Shown here piece by piece: positions 11,673-27,413 of a stretch of 64,000 nucleotides of DNA (positions within the stretch are counted from its first letter, which is position 1; each line of letters starts with the position of its first letter). The DNA lies in assembly GCA_947034885.2 (NCBI GenBank), contig OX344751.2, positions 22,444,001 through 22,508,000 of the forward strand. Reading direction: 5' to 3'. The DNA is from Thuidium tamariscinum (taxonomy: Eukaryota > Streptophyta > Bryopsida > Hypnales > Thuidiaceae). A model generated the notes under the pieces. It was not told the DNA's origin. It worked only from the letters and a program-made list of their open reading frames with translations, and did no database searches. Both the position numbers and the translations under genes were made by a program.

Positions 11673-12040
11673 CGGGTTGAGAGCTCACAATCTTCTCCAA
11701 AGCTTGGAGTTGTTCCATTTTGAAGAAGACTTGGAGCTCTTCAAGTTCCCTCATCCCCACAAAGACATGGAGCTCTCCCAAATTCTCACCAAGCTCCCCA
11801 AATTGTTTTCAAGGCAAGGTAGGGAAGAGGAAGGAGGCCAAATTGCCTTAGTCTAGGAAAGGGCAAAATCAGGGAGGCCAATGAAGGACAAAATCTGTAG
11901 TACACCAGGGAAGAACTAGATTTTGACGGCAAGAGTTAAGTGCTCCAACACTATTTAGACATAAGTTGGTAAATAGTGTTGGGGGTAAAAAATAGAGAAC
12001 AACACTAATTATCAACCAACACTATTTATCAATTTTAGTG
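11120..12040. mobile_element. Internally deleted pogo/Tigger-like element (921 bp)
   Basis: Both ends are CACTAAAATTGnTAAATA-type inverted repeats of about 25 bp, bordered by TA (11118-11119 and 12041-12042), the TA target duplication of Tc1/mariner/pogo transposons. Subterminal sequence matches both sides of the full-length element at 28266-31131, including the stretch before its transposase start and an AC microsatellite (11642-11672), while the transposase is absent. It is therefore a deletion derivative moved in trans. Short frames on both strands inside it are not genes. Confidence 0.85.
11642..11672. repeat. (TA)n(CA)n microsatellite inside the pogo derivative
   Basis: A TA run passes into a CA run at the position that corresponds to the longer CA tract of the full-length element (30593-30661). 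Confidence 0.85.
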
Positions 12041-15000
12041 TAGTGAGATGGGTCCCAAGTTTCAGACAAAGTGTTTGCAATACAAAGCAAAGTTGTTGAA
12101 AAGAACCGTAGTCTTTAGCAGCATCTTGTAGGAAGGTTTTATAATTGTATGGTGCATTGGCCTCACTTGTTTCATTAGAGACTTCTGATAAAATTGGAAT
12201 GGTACAAAGAAGATCAATATGGCCTTTGTGCGAGAATGACATGTACGAATCGAGAAATGATCCACATTTTCTGGCCTCTGTTTTCCTTTGATTGCCTAGC
12301 TTGGCTTTGCCTCATTTTTGATAGATTATTACGGTTTTCCCCAAACCCTAGGTACTATTGTCCTCATCTTTTTTATTTAGAGCAGAACTTCCAAAACGTA
12401 CAATGCAGACTTTAACAAAGGTGAAAGCCTAACCCCACCCACATAACAGATGACGATCAACAATAGCCCATAGTCAAAGTCAGCTGAAAGTTGTGGTGTT
12501 GGAAAGCTAGAAACGAAAATCGTGTATATCTGGAATTGGACACGTTTTAAAGGTAGTTACAATTCAATTCCACTTCTCTTAATAGAAATATGTTGATAGT
12601 CAAAGATATATTAACCACAGGTTTACAAGATTGCCATAGGTTACCAAAACTCTTGCACATGAAATTGCATGCCCTGCTTTTCAACCCAAACATAGGTAAT
12701 ATAATGTTTTGAATTTGAGATTCTCAATTCACACTTTCTTGTCCTCTATATAGTTGTCCACATCTTGGATTCCTGGATATGACAGTATGCATGCATCTCC
12801 TTGAATCCAAAAGTCGACAGCTTCAACGGGGTGCAATCAGTGAAGGTTACAATTGTTATGTCATTACAATCGGAAGGCAGTTGCTCATCAAATACTAACA
12901 CCACTGAAGCTGATTTTATATATTCTAGAATAATTGCAGCTAGATTTAGCTTTGTACCCGAAGGAAATCCCATAATATTTAATAGAGAGAAGCTCAATCT
13001 AAGTCAAACAAATCTCCTTGAAGCGTGTTAATTTTCAGCAAGCTAAAATTAATTTGACTCGGAAAGCAATCCGAAACAGACTATCGAAAGTTAACTCTAT
13101 TTTATAATAAGAGATTGCCTTCCTTCCAACTCCCTCACAGCAATGAATGCTTGTACTCGTTTTTGCAATTATTCCGTCCTATGCTACTGAGTCATTGATT
13201 ACTGGAGGAGGCTTTCGCAGTGGAAATTCTTGAGTTAGTGATCTGCTTTTTAAAAGAGAAGGGCAGGCTCGTCTGAAATGGAAATCCAAAATATTACCTT
13301 AAGCGCAGAAATGAGGAATTCGTTAGAATAGCACCATCATACAAACTTGGGCACTTTTACATCAAGCATTCTGAAATCTATACTGTTCTAAATGACACTG
13401 GTTTAGACTGCGTGGTTCGAAAACAGCATATGGAATGTCGCCATATTTTCGAAATTCCCTGTAGAAGCACGAAAATGTTTTGGATGCAATTAGAGGTGCA
13501 TTATAAAATGAAGGCATTTTATTCAGCAGTAAATGGATTGATGGGTTATCCATTTATAACACTTTTTAAAAGAAATACATGGAAGCGCTTATGCTACCAT
13601 GTTGCAAATAACTTGGTGGTGAGTACTACAACAATCTCTGTGTTCAATTGTTGGAGTAGTAAAATCAAAGTGGTGGCATTACAGATTTCTTCCAGAAATG
13701 AGATGTGCTTCCAAAGTTTTCAAGTGACCCTGAAGTCTCTCCAGAATCCTATGGCTTTGTGATCATTTTCAATTGATTTGCAAACTGCCCAGCTTTCTAC
13801 TTATACAAGATGCGACTTATTTTGCAGTTTTCATTGGACACTTGGAGAAATTTATTGAATGAGTTTCAAGGGATTCAAAAATACAATTTCAAGTTTGAAT
13901 CGGGACTTTTGGAATTATTGGGGGGAAATTTCATGTGGAATAAATGAGTTTTTCCTTTCAAATAAATGGTATTTCCCGTCTAAAATCTATAATTCTCCTT
14001 ATGTTTGATGGAATTTCCCCTCTACAATTTCGAAGCTTTAAAAACATTTGACACGATTGTGTTGCCAATCAACTGAACATTACTAGTGTACTGATTCATT
14101 GACTCCTCAACATCACATGAAATGCTAAATCTAACACTTCGTCAAAGTACTAAGCAAAGTCAGGAACCAAAATTCCAGATATTTAGCAATGACCATTCAT
14201 ATAGTAGTATTAAACATCATAACACCAATGTGTAACCATGAAAGGGTTGGACTCCAAAAACGGCCTCCCTACGAGTCTATTTACTAGAGTTCAACTTAAC
14301 TCAAAATCTCACGTATGGTGCACCAATAATAATACGTTTCTAGCTCCTCAGTCCTCTTGAATGGATTCTGGACATCCGTGATCTATTGGCACGCACTGAG
14401 GTACCCTCTGAATTGCAAAAACGAGGAGTACGAGCATGTGTTGCTGCGAGGGAGTTGAGGGGAGGATTTACAAAACTAGTTCGAATCTTATCAAATGTTT
14501 GGAAAAGAATGTAAAAAGCGAGAATGCCGAAGTACGTCCAATGTTGGATGTGGATGAACCATAACACTAGATGGCCTGCATTTGTATTCAAAAACATACT
14601 CCACATTGAATCGTGATTAGCCAACGCAACGCCAGTTTGAAAATGGAAGCTGAACCATCGGAGCTCCTCTTGATGTACGTGGCAATGCTCCCTCCAGCCT
14701 TGTACTGTACAGGGAGGAGGGTTAACTCTGGCATTGTAGCTTAGGAAGGTCTTTTTCGTATGCGTGTCAGCTGAGTGAGCATGAGCTCCGAGTAGTATCT
14801 ACAAGCAGTTGCAGTGTGCTTTTATGTGTCGAGCATGGCACAAAAAGATGTAGGTGGGGTATATTAAGTATAATACACACCCGGTTTTACTGCCTAGAAT
14901 GTGTGAGTGTCTAGTACTATGTATGAAGTTCTTGTATGGAATGTGAGTTTGCTTTAACATACTGTTTTAATAGTCAGCCAACCAGGTGGTCTTAGCTCAG

Positions 15001-15066
15001 AGAAGAAAGCAAGAAAGAGAGAAAAAAACTGAAATGGGATGAGTGGCAAGGATGGCGGGCCTCCAG
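12041..15066. other. Low-copy region downstream of the tubulin gene, no confident gene
   Basis: GC is a little higher than in the repeat zones and no TIR element is seen. Frames at 12746-12997 (-, 83 codons), 13412-13762 (+, 116 codons) and 14340-14624 (-, 94 codons, with a hydrophobic stretch WTYFGILAFYILF) have no recognisable domain and could be chance or gene relics. The part nearest 15066 should hold the tubulin 3' UTR. Confidence 0.4.
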
Positions 15067-18200
<3,134 letters not shown>

Positions 18201-20822
18201 CGTTGCTAAACCCGGAAGACACAGGCAGTTACACCTCCGGTCAGTGTGAGTGGTCGCATTGATTCAGAGCCCACTGGCATTCTCATGACCAAAGGATCTA
18301 TGGATTTGAATCTGAATTCTTAGCGACGGACACATCGACTTCATTAATTAGTCACTCTTTTGAGTCCGTTTTCATTCCTCTAATTAAGGTGGGGAATCCA
18401 ATACCACTGCTATACATCGGCGTGTATACGTGCCACAGTGTTACCAACTGAAGATATTACAGTACTACCAAGATGAAGGAGAGATCCAGAGGTAACGCAT
18501 TTATGATATGCGGTGCTTATACTGGAGTTTATCTTATAATTTCCTCCGCAGTACAAATTCTGTTATTACACTGACCAGTAAATGGGCTAGCGTATAGCAG
18601 TCGTATTAAATTCTCTACCATAGTTTAGTTGATTCAGTAGAGTAGAAGCGAATGTTGCAATCCGCTTGAATGTTAAAATGCATACGAACCTTGACTTCGC
18701 TTTTGGGTGCTGGCGCATCTTACCCTTTGTTGAGATGAATGGTTTCACCGTTACGGTCGGTCCCCTTAAAATCTGGCATTCACATCCTCGGATATGGTTG
18801 ACGCGATGGTATGGCACGATGGTTGAGGCCTCTCGAGTTCCAGTTTGGAGTACGATCAAGGGTTAGGTCTTGGCAGATCATTGACAGAGCAAAGCAATTG
18901 TATTTGAGTAAAGAGAGCGGACTATTTTGGCAGATCACACATTCACAACAAGTAGTCATCCGGTTGCGCAGCGTTAGCCATGGCCAGATTGAAAGAGGCT
19001 ACATCGTGCCACTGAGAAGCATGTGAAATATCTATCTCAAATTTTCTTCACACATTATTGACTAGTTACCTTTCCAAATCATTCTAAAATATGCTTTATG
19101 TAATTCGAAAGTCTGTACGAGACCAGGGCCCATATTCTATTGAAGCCCGGACTGTAAAATGTATACAGAGTATATCTTAAGGTTTGTAGCGATGCATCTC
19201 CAAATCAGTATAGCGTCATTCGGTCCTGAGGTACCTAATTTTAAAGGATTTAGAGACGGTCAAGCTGCAATTTGGTTCAAGTTTTTGGTTCCTTCAAGTT
19301 GACAAGATCAACGCAATCTAACACCTGGGCATGTAGGCTTTGTGTGATAAGCAGGTTGTAGAGATACGAGACATTGTTTACAACCATGTAAGTGAAGTTA
19401 AGGCACAAGCCATCGAAGTTTTCTGACTTGTGTCTTAAAATTCTCTGTGCTGCAGAAGTCCCACCACTCCCATGCATGAAGATTTCCGCTAAGTTATCAA
19501 GTTTCATAAGTGACAAAATGAAGACAGCGAATTTTAGCTCTAGTGACAGGCATTTTTTGGATTTTAGTTTTTAGTTTTTTTTTTCATTTTTTATGACGTG
19601 CCACAGTGCTAATATTAAATGTTCTTAACTTATTATGGTACTCCGAATTTCAACATTCATCCACATATAGGATAGAAGATATCACATTAGCACATATCAC
19701 ATATCCATATTTATGTTTTCATTTGCAATTTGGCAATTTCATTGAAGATTTTTTTAATTTTAAGTTTTTAAATGATTTCATCCTAGATTTTACTATTTAT
19801 GGTCCAAGGGGCAAGGGCCTGATGCAGAACCCATTACTTTGGTGCAAAGTGACGACAAATTCCCAAAAATACCCATGCTGGTGATAGGGTCGTTGTGCAG
19901 AATTGGCAAACGGACTCAATAATCAAAATTTTGAAGTGCAGGTGATTTGTTGAAGCATCTGAAATTGATTTAGTGCAGCCATTGTGTCAAGCACTACAAC
20001 AGTTATTCAATCTTTTTGATTTACAAGATCATTATTTAAGGAATCCACTCTAAAAGCAATTATTTAAGGATTGATTCACCTTTTTCACTGGTTTCCATGG
20101 ATGGAAAAATTTTAGCTCCTTGAAAGAAAAATAGATGCTCAATGTTAACCAATTAGTTTTATGGAGAGTTTTGTTAAAATGGCAGTATTTCAAATGCCAT
20201 TTTTCTGAATTAAAAACTAACATCTAGGATTGGTGTAGATTTTTAGTCATCCAAGGCTTAAATAGATTTCCAAAATCTATGTTTGATTTAGATTTCAAAC
20301 TACATGGTTTGAAACATCTTGGACAGGTATAGATTTCAAACATCTATGATAGATTTAGATTTCGGATTGTGCACTTTGAACTCTAAAAAGTGTCAAACTA
20401 ATGGAATATTGCCATTTTAACAAAATTCACCATTTTTGTATTTTTCCATGCATTATTGCATTAGTTATGTACTTACGATTTTTTTAAAGATTTGTATCAT
20501 AGACACCTATTGATGATTGTAAGTCTCTCAAAATTAGCCCACTTACAACATGTAAAGAGATGGGAGAAAACTAAGGCAAGTGATGGGCTCCTAAAATAAA
20601 CCACCAATTTTTCTTCATTCAATCAATGCTTAGAGAGGTCCATTTCATGTTGAAGACCACTTCATTGTCATTCAATAGTTAATTATAGTAGCCATTTGAA
20701 TTTTGAAGAAGATGAACACTTTTACAACAAACTAGCTATTATAGTAGTTGTTTATCCTTGTTGAAATTCATTTATGAGCAATACTGTAGTACATTAGTAC
20801 CACATATATAGCCAATGGTGTT
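18201..20822. other. Intergenic DNA, low-copy then AT-rich
   Basis: 18200-19560 is moderately GC-rich and may include distal promoter; the frames in it are short, overlap on both strands and show no domain. From 19560 the DNA becomes AT-rich with no element ends recognised. A small local repeat of TAGATTTCAAAnATCTAnG phrases occurs at 20240-20355. Confidence 0.4.
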
Positions 20823-21566
20823 GGGTGATTGCAAGAAAGGGCTATACTATTTGGTGTCACAATTGAAGTGACTTTCATGCCATTGGGTATAACTTTTGGG
20901 AAATTAAGCCAATGTACTTGAAATTTTTATTGAATATGGCCAACTTGATAGTAATAAGATTCCTTATTTTTCAAAAACTTCAAAAAAAACATTTTTTAAT
21001 TAAATTTTAATTTAGTTAATTTGTTACACTTTGCGATTTAGGGGTTTTTAGTATTGTGGAGTATCCAAAATTAGTGGTGTAGACTTGAAATTTATGTGGT
21101 CTATTTCTACACTAGAGATTCATATGTCCAATAAAAAGAATTAAAAAAAACATTATTTTATATCCTCTACATTCATGCAAATAGGAACCTCTTGAGCATG
21201 CAATTCTGAACATTGAAAATGGTTTCAAAATCATTCTTTTGGTAAAATGTCATCACCATCAATCCTTCCCAAATTGACAATTTTTACTTTTTAAAAAAAA
21301 TGTCTTTTCCTATTTTTTACAAATTATTACAAAAATATGTAAAAGTGCTCATTTTCATGAGATTTTGCACTTGTCTAGTTCACCTACTTAGAATTTTTTT
21401 TTACATTTTTCCTTTATAGGGTACCTTCTTCTTCAAGAAATATACATTGAACAGATTTTTTATTTTTTATTTTAAATTGTTATTTTTTATTTTAAAGTAC
21501 TCCAAAAAAAAATGAGTACTATTGCAAAACAAGACAAAAAATGGGAGGCCTTTCTTGCAATCACCT
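20823..21566. mobile_element. Family A TIR element, copy A4 (744 bp)
   Basis: It starts GGGTGATTGCAAGAAAGG and ends CCTTTCTTGCAATCACCT. The flanking 4-mers TGTT and TGCT differ at one base. The inner ends have diverged symmetrically (AAAGGGC instead of AAACACT), so the TIRs still pair with each other. Non-coding. Confidence 0.75.
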
Positions 21567-22199
21567 TGCTAGGTTATGAATATAGAGACATGAGCCTATA
21601 AATTGAGTCTTGAAGATAATTATAGACATATATAGGTGATTGCAAGAAACACCTGCCAATTTCATTGCATTTCCATTTTGGAATGCTATAACTTTTGAAC
21701 TATGAATTAAATGCCAAAATCAAGATATTTCTTTCTAGATATCTTGATCTTAATTGTATCCCTTTTTAAAAAAAAATTTAATTAATATTTAAAAGTCAAT
21801 TTTGTTCATTTGTCACGTTGTGACATTAAGGGTTTTTTCATACTACTGAGTGGTTTAAATTAATGGTTTTGAGCTAAAATTTTTGTGGTATATTTTCTTG
21901 GTAGGCACACATGTTTCTACCAAAATAATTCTAAAAATACATTGTTTTATGCCCTCAATGTTGTACAAATAGGCCTCCCTTGCGCACGCACTTCTAAACA
22001 TTAGAGATGGTTTTGACCTCATTTTTTTGGTCAAATCTCATCACCAAGAAGTCTTCCCAAATGGTCAATTTTTTGTTTTGTCGAAAATTGATTTTTCTAT
22101 TTTCTACAAATTAAAGTGTCAAAGTATATATTCTCTTAGTTGTATTCTTGCACAACAAATTTTGGCTTAGAAAATACATTTTGACTTGAAATAGAACTA

Positions 22200-22839
22200 C
22201 ACTAAATAGGGTATTTAGTGTTGGCAACACTATTTGTGAACCATGACAGTAAATATCATTTACCCTACTAAAGTAAGTAACACTAAATGTAATTTCTAAC
22301 ACTAAAAGTACTCTATGGCAAATCTGAAATATGAAGAGGTTTACATTTAGTGTTAGAAGGTAAAAAGTGACATAAGAGGATTTTCAATGGTTTACAAGAT
22401 TGCGAGTTCCCAAACACTAGGAACGCATTGGGAACTCTGGGAACAGAGTACTGATGTGGTAGAGCGACTGCCATGTCAAAACATATTAATTAATTTAATT
22501 AATTAATATTTTAAAAATATTTTCTTGAATTTTTTAAAAATCATTTTCCTTATTTCTTAAACATTCTGAAAAAAAATTTTAATTTTTTTTCAAATTTTTT
22601 TTTTCAAAATTCAAAAATCCAGACCAACGGGGGGCTGGTCTGCAGCAATGGGAACAGTTTCTGGGAACACCCTTGAAATAGTCTTCTTCAGGGCTAGAAA
22701 TCCTCTTATGAGACAACACGAAGGCGGCGCATTGAAGTTTAGCACTATGCTAATCATCCTAAAATTGACATTTAGTGTAGGGTCAAGTAGGGTGGTAATT
22801 ACACTAAATGTAATCCAACACTAAATACCCTATTTAGTG
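22200..22839. mobile_element. Small pogo-like MITE (640 bp) nested in A5
   Basis: Perfect 25-bp inverted repeats starting CACTAAATAGGGTATTTAGT are bordered by TA (22198-22199 and 22840-22841). The ends resemble those of the elements at 11120 and 28266 (shared CACTAAA...TAGTGTTGG), so it is probably mobilised by a related transposase. It has no ORF and holds a nested element. Confidence 0.8.
22371..22710. mobile_element. Small TIR element nested inside the pogo-like MITE
   Basis: The ends CATAAGAGGATTT and AAATCCTCTTATG are perfect 13-bp inverted repeats. The interior shares phrases (AAGATTGCG, a TGTGGnAGA...CCATGTC pair) with the 256-bp element at 25908. No TSD is evident, so the boundaries are provisional. 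Confidence 0.5.
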
Positions 22840-22859
22840 TAGTGTACTTCAAATTTTTT

Positions 22860-23690
22860 CCAACAACTTTTTCAATACACCTTGCCCATTTTTTTTCCTT
22901 CTCAGTTGCAACTCCTCAAAAGAATCATGGCCCCCTCTTGGCCCTAAGATACCCCTTTGGAGTTTTTGAATATGAGATTCATAAAAAAAATTCAATTTTT
23001 TTTCACCTTTTTTTTCCTATAACTTTGCTACCTCCAAAGACCACTTTCAATACTAATTAACAACCTTGTAGAGGTTGGGATTTGGAACTTTCAAAATCCT
23101 TTTTTTTCTATTTTTTTTTTGCGACTCCATCACCCTCCAAAAACCCTCTCAATATTGAGATGCCCTTTGGAGGTAGGAGGGCTTAGAACTTTCAAAAATA
23201 TTTTTTTTAATTTTTTAATTTTTTATTCTTTTAAAAAAAATCTATCATCCCTAAGAACCCTTCTTGGTATTGAGAAGTCCTTTGGAGGGTCTAGGGTTTG
23301 GGACCCTCTAAATAAAATAATAATAATAATAATAATAATAATATTTATTGTAGGTTAGTGTGTCTTTTTTTTTACTTTGTCATCTTCATAAACTTCATTT
23401 GGTACCAAGAGGTCACTTAGGACGTCACTGAGTTAGAATCTTTAATTTTTTTTTAAATGTACAAAAAAAATTTTACCTCCTAACTTTGTCACCTCCTAAG
23501 TGACCTCTCAACACCAAAAGATCCCTTGTTGGGATTTGGGATTTTGGACCTCAAAACTTTCCTTTTTACAATTTTTTCTTAAAGAATTTTTTTTTCTTTC
23601 AAAATTTCTTTTTGGAGGAAAATTAGGAAATTGAGAGGCCCTTTGAAACCAAAGACTAGAATTTGAAATTCCAAAAAAGAAAATTTTCAA
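22860..23690. repeat. Degenerate tandem repeat, about 110-130-bp units, roughly 6-7 copies
   Basis: A pattern recurs: CCCTTTGGAGG, then GGGATTTGGAACTTTCAAAA-like sequence, a long T/A tract, then ACCTCCnAAGAnCCCTCTCAATA. The units are diverged and differ in T-tract length. An (AAT)n run lies at about 23316-23342 inside one unit. Confidence 0.65.
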
Positions 23691-24587
23691 TTATCAATTA
23701 GTTTTTAGTTTGTTTTTTTAAAATTTAAAATTTAAAATTATTTTTTGATGTGTATGTGTATCATGACTTTATCATGTATAGAAAACCCTTTGGGCATTGA
23801 AAAGTACCTTTTAGGGTTTGGAGGTTGGATCATTTTAAAGTTTGTGCATAGCTTGAGGTTGGTGCCTATTGCATGAGTCCTCCTTCATTTGTCCAAAATA
23901 TTTGTTTTTTTCTTAGGATCCCCTTATAAGCTCAAATTTGAACAAATATTTTTGCAAGGGAAAAAAATGGAGTTGGAAGTCAATCAAAATTGTCCCCTAC
24001 CAATATATTGACCACACTTCCACAATCATAGGTCTACAATAATAGTGCTAATATTGTATTATAAATAGAATTTTTTGAAATGACTTTGCTCTTATTTCTT
24101 TTGGCCAAAAAAATTCAAAGTTTTTTTTAAATAAATGCTTTAGGCTCACAAGGCATACACTCAAAGCTTTAAAGCTCCTATTTTTAAGTTACAAACTAAC
24201 CTTGTTGCATGTGTAAGATAGAAAAATTATATTTTTGAAAACCCATTTGGTTTCTTGGTGCAAAGAAAAATAGACTACCTCATATCCCAATTTTTAGCTT
24301 CAAGTTTGTTCTTTTAAATTTAATTTTTTTCTTAATTTTTTGAATCAAAATAGAACCAGCAATTGAACATCTCCTCCAAAATAAAATTCTTAATGTGACA
24401 TTTAATCAAGGGCTATTTTAAAATATTAATTTATTTTTATAGATATGAAAAAAAATGTGCAATGTAGAATTGTTTATGTATCTTAGTTATAAATGTTATT
24501 TTTTTGGAGGTATAATGCAAAACTTATGGCCAAAAAACATATTGACCATGTCATAATAAAATAGTACAAGTGTTTCTTACAATTACC

Positions 24588-25907
24588 ATATTCTCCAAGT
24601 AATGACAATTAGCAATTGTATTGTCCATTCTAGATTAGTTATATTTTGTAGTAGGATTTGGTATTTGTTCAATTTGAGAGATATAGAGTCAAAGGAGAAG
24701 TGGTCATTGTGGTAAGTGAATTTGATGAATTGAATTTGATGGGTTTTAGATGGTATAGATAAGGGTATACTTTGATGTAGTGTGGTTTGTATATAGATAA
24801 TGTTTGACCCTATTTTTCTTCAAATGTGCAATGTGTGGATTTTAGACAAGTGTAGGGTTGTAGTCAATTTCAATTTCTTGTTCTTATAGATGACCATCTA
24901 TAGTATAAGTATTAGTAAGTATAAATTATCTTGAAGTTGTATGAAAAAGAAAGAATTTACAGATTTCATATATTGCTTTGTTGTATTTCTAAATTTTTAG
25001 GATCTTTAATGTGTGGTTTTGGTATAGATAAGGGTGTACTTTAAAGTAATGCATGCCCTCATGTATCTATCTAATTAAAGTTGCAAAGAGGGATTAGAGT
25101 ACATTTTTTTCTTAAATTTGAAAAATTGACAAGATGGTAATCACTTAAAATTTAGTGGAGCATTGTGTTTCTACATTCATCCATCTTTGGGGCCAAAAAA
25201 TGATTTTCAATTATATTTGTGTAGTTTTTCATTCAAATTATATAACTTCATCTATATTTCAAATGGAAATGGAAAATTTACACTAAAAAAAGACTACTTT
25301 TATTTGGTGTAAAATAAAGATTCTTTTATAAATAATTTGTAGTCACCCTGTTTCTTTAAAAAAATTCCAATTTGTCTTTTGCTGCTCAAAACTATTAGTA
25401 AACTTTCAGTTTTGGCTAATTAAAGTGAGATGATAGACTAATAGTTATAGGTTTGCTAAATTTGATGAAATCATACTAACTAATAGTTACTACATGAACT
25501 ATTTATCTTGGATCGACAGACAACTAATCAGCCAGCAGTTCAGGCGGTTTTTCTCCTTCCTCTCGCAGCATATAGTTTGACAAATTATAGTTTTTTAACC
25601 CCCACTCTCTCAGTCTTCTTGGTATTCATTTCAATTTTAGTCAATTTGTTTTTTTTGTAATGATAAACTCCTTCAAATTTTAATATAAGTATATTCTACA
25701 AATTATTTGTATTTGTGTGTGTGTGTGTCCAATGATTGGACTTTGCAATTGTTTGGGTGGAGGCATGTACAATTTGTCTTATTGTATTATCTAGTGATTG
25801 GATTTTGTGAAGATTTTGTGTGTGATTGTGTATGTTCAGCCGACTAGTTGTATTGGTATGCTTGGGTGTGTAAACAAGTTGTTAATTTATTTTGTGTCAT
25901 TAGAGGG
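24588..25907. other. AT-rich intergenic DNA, nothing recognised
   Basis: No gene or TIR element is seen. A (GT)n run lies at about 25714-25728. Confidence 0.45.
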
Positions 25908-26163
25908 GATTTGAGGCCTCCAAAGGTACGTTTCGGGGCTGTACCCCGAAACTGTTTTTGTAATTGTTGGCCACTGTTAGGCCAGCATTTACCAACAAAT
26001 AAAAAAATAAAAAAATAGGGGGGTCCTAAAATATGAAAAAAAGTCCAAATTTAAAAATAAAAAATTTAATGACGTGGCATTCTCTTGACCACATAGGATT
26101 TCTATTCACGTGGCAGAAACTGCATTCCCGCAATCTTCCAATGGCCTCAAAAATCCTCTAATG
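25908..26163. mobile_element. 256-bp MITE with 4-bp GTGT duplication
   Basis: The left end CATTAGAGGGGATTTGAGG and the inverted right end (GGCCTCAAAAATCCTCTAATG) match at about 19 of 21 positions. GTGT lies on both flanks (25904-25907 and 26164-26167). A perfect small hairpin GTTTCGGGG/CCCCGAAAC sits at 25930-25952. Related to the element at 22371-22710. Superfamily unassigned. Confidence 0.65.
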
Positions 26164-26685
26164 GTGTAAACCAATTTGTGTTGATATGTGATTGAAACTA
26201 ATTGTCTGTCTACTCTGTGAGTTCAGTTCCAGTGATTGGATAGTGAGTGGTGGGGTGCATTTGAACAAATTGTTTATCCATTTTTTTAAGTATGAAGTAG
26301 TAAATGGCTTGTTATTGATTTCCCTATAGGTGATGATTTGATTCTCTTGTTGTTAGAGTTTGGTTGGTTACTAATTGTTTAAGTTTTTGGATCTTATTTG
26401 TTGTAAACCAATGGTCTGGTTATGAGTCCAACAACAATAGTTGATGTCTGTGGTGGGCAAAAGACTAGCTAATTGTTCAAGTAAGAGATCCAAATTGGAT
26501 GAGCTGTTGAGGAAATGGGTGATAATTCAAGCCTGCTCTAAGTGAAATTGCAACTCCAAATGAATAGTTGAGGCCTGTGAAGAATGAACAAGTTGCTTCG
26601 GTAAGTTAAACTTCTACCACTTGATTTATACGATTATGATAATTAAAAGATAGAGGTAATTGATTATAGCTTAGATTTGGTCCTA
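26164..26685. other. AT-rich intergenic DNA
   Basis: No gene or repeat end is recognised. Confidence 0.4.
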
Positions 26686-27413
26686 GGGCTTTGGCAAGAA
26701 ACACTTGTCCTTTTTTTTGTCCCCTTGACCTTTTGGAGGTAGTTTTTTGCTCGTAACTTTTGCATATTTTGTTCATTTGACTTGAAACTTGAAATGAAGG
26801 TGCCTACAAAAGTTTTACATTTTGTGTAATTTTTTCAATTTTTTCAAAATTAATTTACTATTTTAAAACTGCCCCCGATTGGGTGTCTACCATGGCCATT
26901 TTGGGGGTTTTTAGTCCTTTTTCTGACCCAAAAATGAAAATCTTGAGCTGAAAATTGGCATGCAAGGACCTTACCTAAAGTTACACAATACCACGAAGAG
27001 ATTTTTTGAAAATAATATATTGTTCAACCTCCACATGTCGTCAAAGTGGCTGACTTTGCGCAAGTGTGGAGAATAGAATTTATTTTTTCCAAAGATGAAA
27101 TTTGTTGTAAAATAAAGGCCTTTACTTGGAGAAAAAAAGGGTTTTTTATTTTTATTTTTTGAATTTTTTTACTATTTTTACCAAATTAGTGAAAAAGAGC
27201 TATTTTCATTGTATTTTCCATTGTCTATAACATTTAGAGAAATTTTTTCTTAGGTCTGAATTTCAAGAGACATGATATTCTCATTGCTCTTCAAATTATC
27301 CATATTTTTTTCAATTTAAAAAAAAATTATTTCAAAGGGTCACAGGACTCATAGGACTCACTCATTTTGAGCCATTTTGAGCCAAAACCGGTAAGTGTTT
27401 CTTGCCACGACCC
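26686..27413. mobile_element. Family A TIR element, copy A6 (728 bp)
   Basis: The ends have drifted from consensus (GGGCTTTGGCAAGAAACAC and GTGTTTCTTGCCACGACCC), but the flanks are a perfect CCTA duplication (26682-26685 and 27414-27417). It aligns over its full length with A2 at high identity in the same orientation, and with A7 and A16 in reverse. Non-coding. Confidence 0.85.

Larger units (their letters stand above)
21634..24587. mobile_element. Composite family A element with nested insertions, copy A5
   Basis: The left end AGGTGATTGCAAGAAACAC lies at 21634 and the right end GTGTTTCTTACAATTACC ends at 24587, with ATAT on both flanks. Between them sit a TA-flanked pogo-like element (22200-22839), itself containing another small TIR element (22371-22710), and a block of degenerate tandem repeats (22860-23690). 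The pairing of the outer ends is inferred from their opposite end types and the matching flanks. Confidence 0.5.

Noticed and set aside
14340-14624. 94-codon minus-strand ORF with a hydrophobic segment
   Set aside because: No start context, homology or conserved motif I can recognise; possible relic only.
18780-18870. tRNA-like segment (GATGGTTGAGGCC...GTTCCAGTTTGGAGTACGATC)
   Set aside because: I could not form an acceptor stem or a proper anticodon arm; no other tRNA was convincing in the window.
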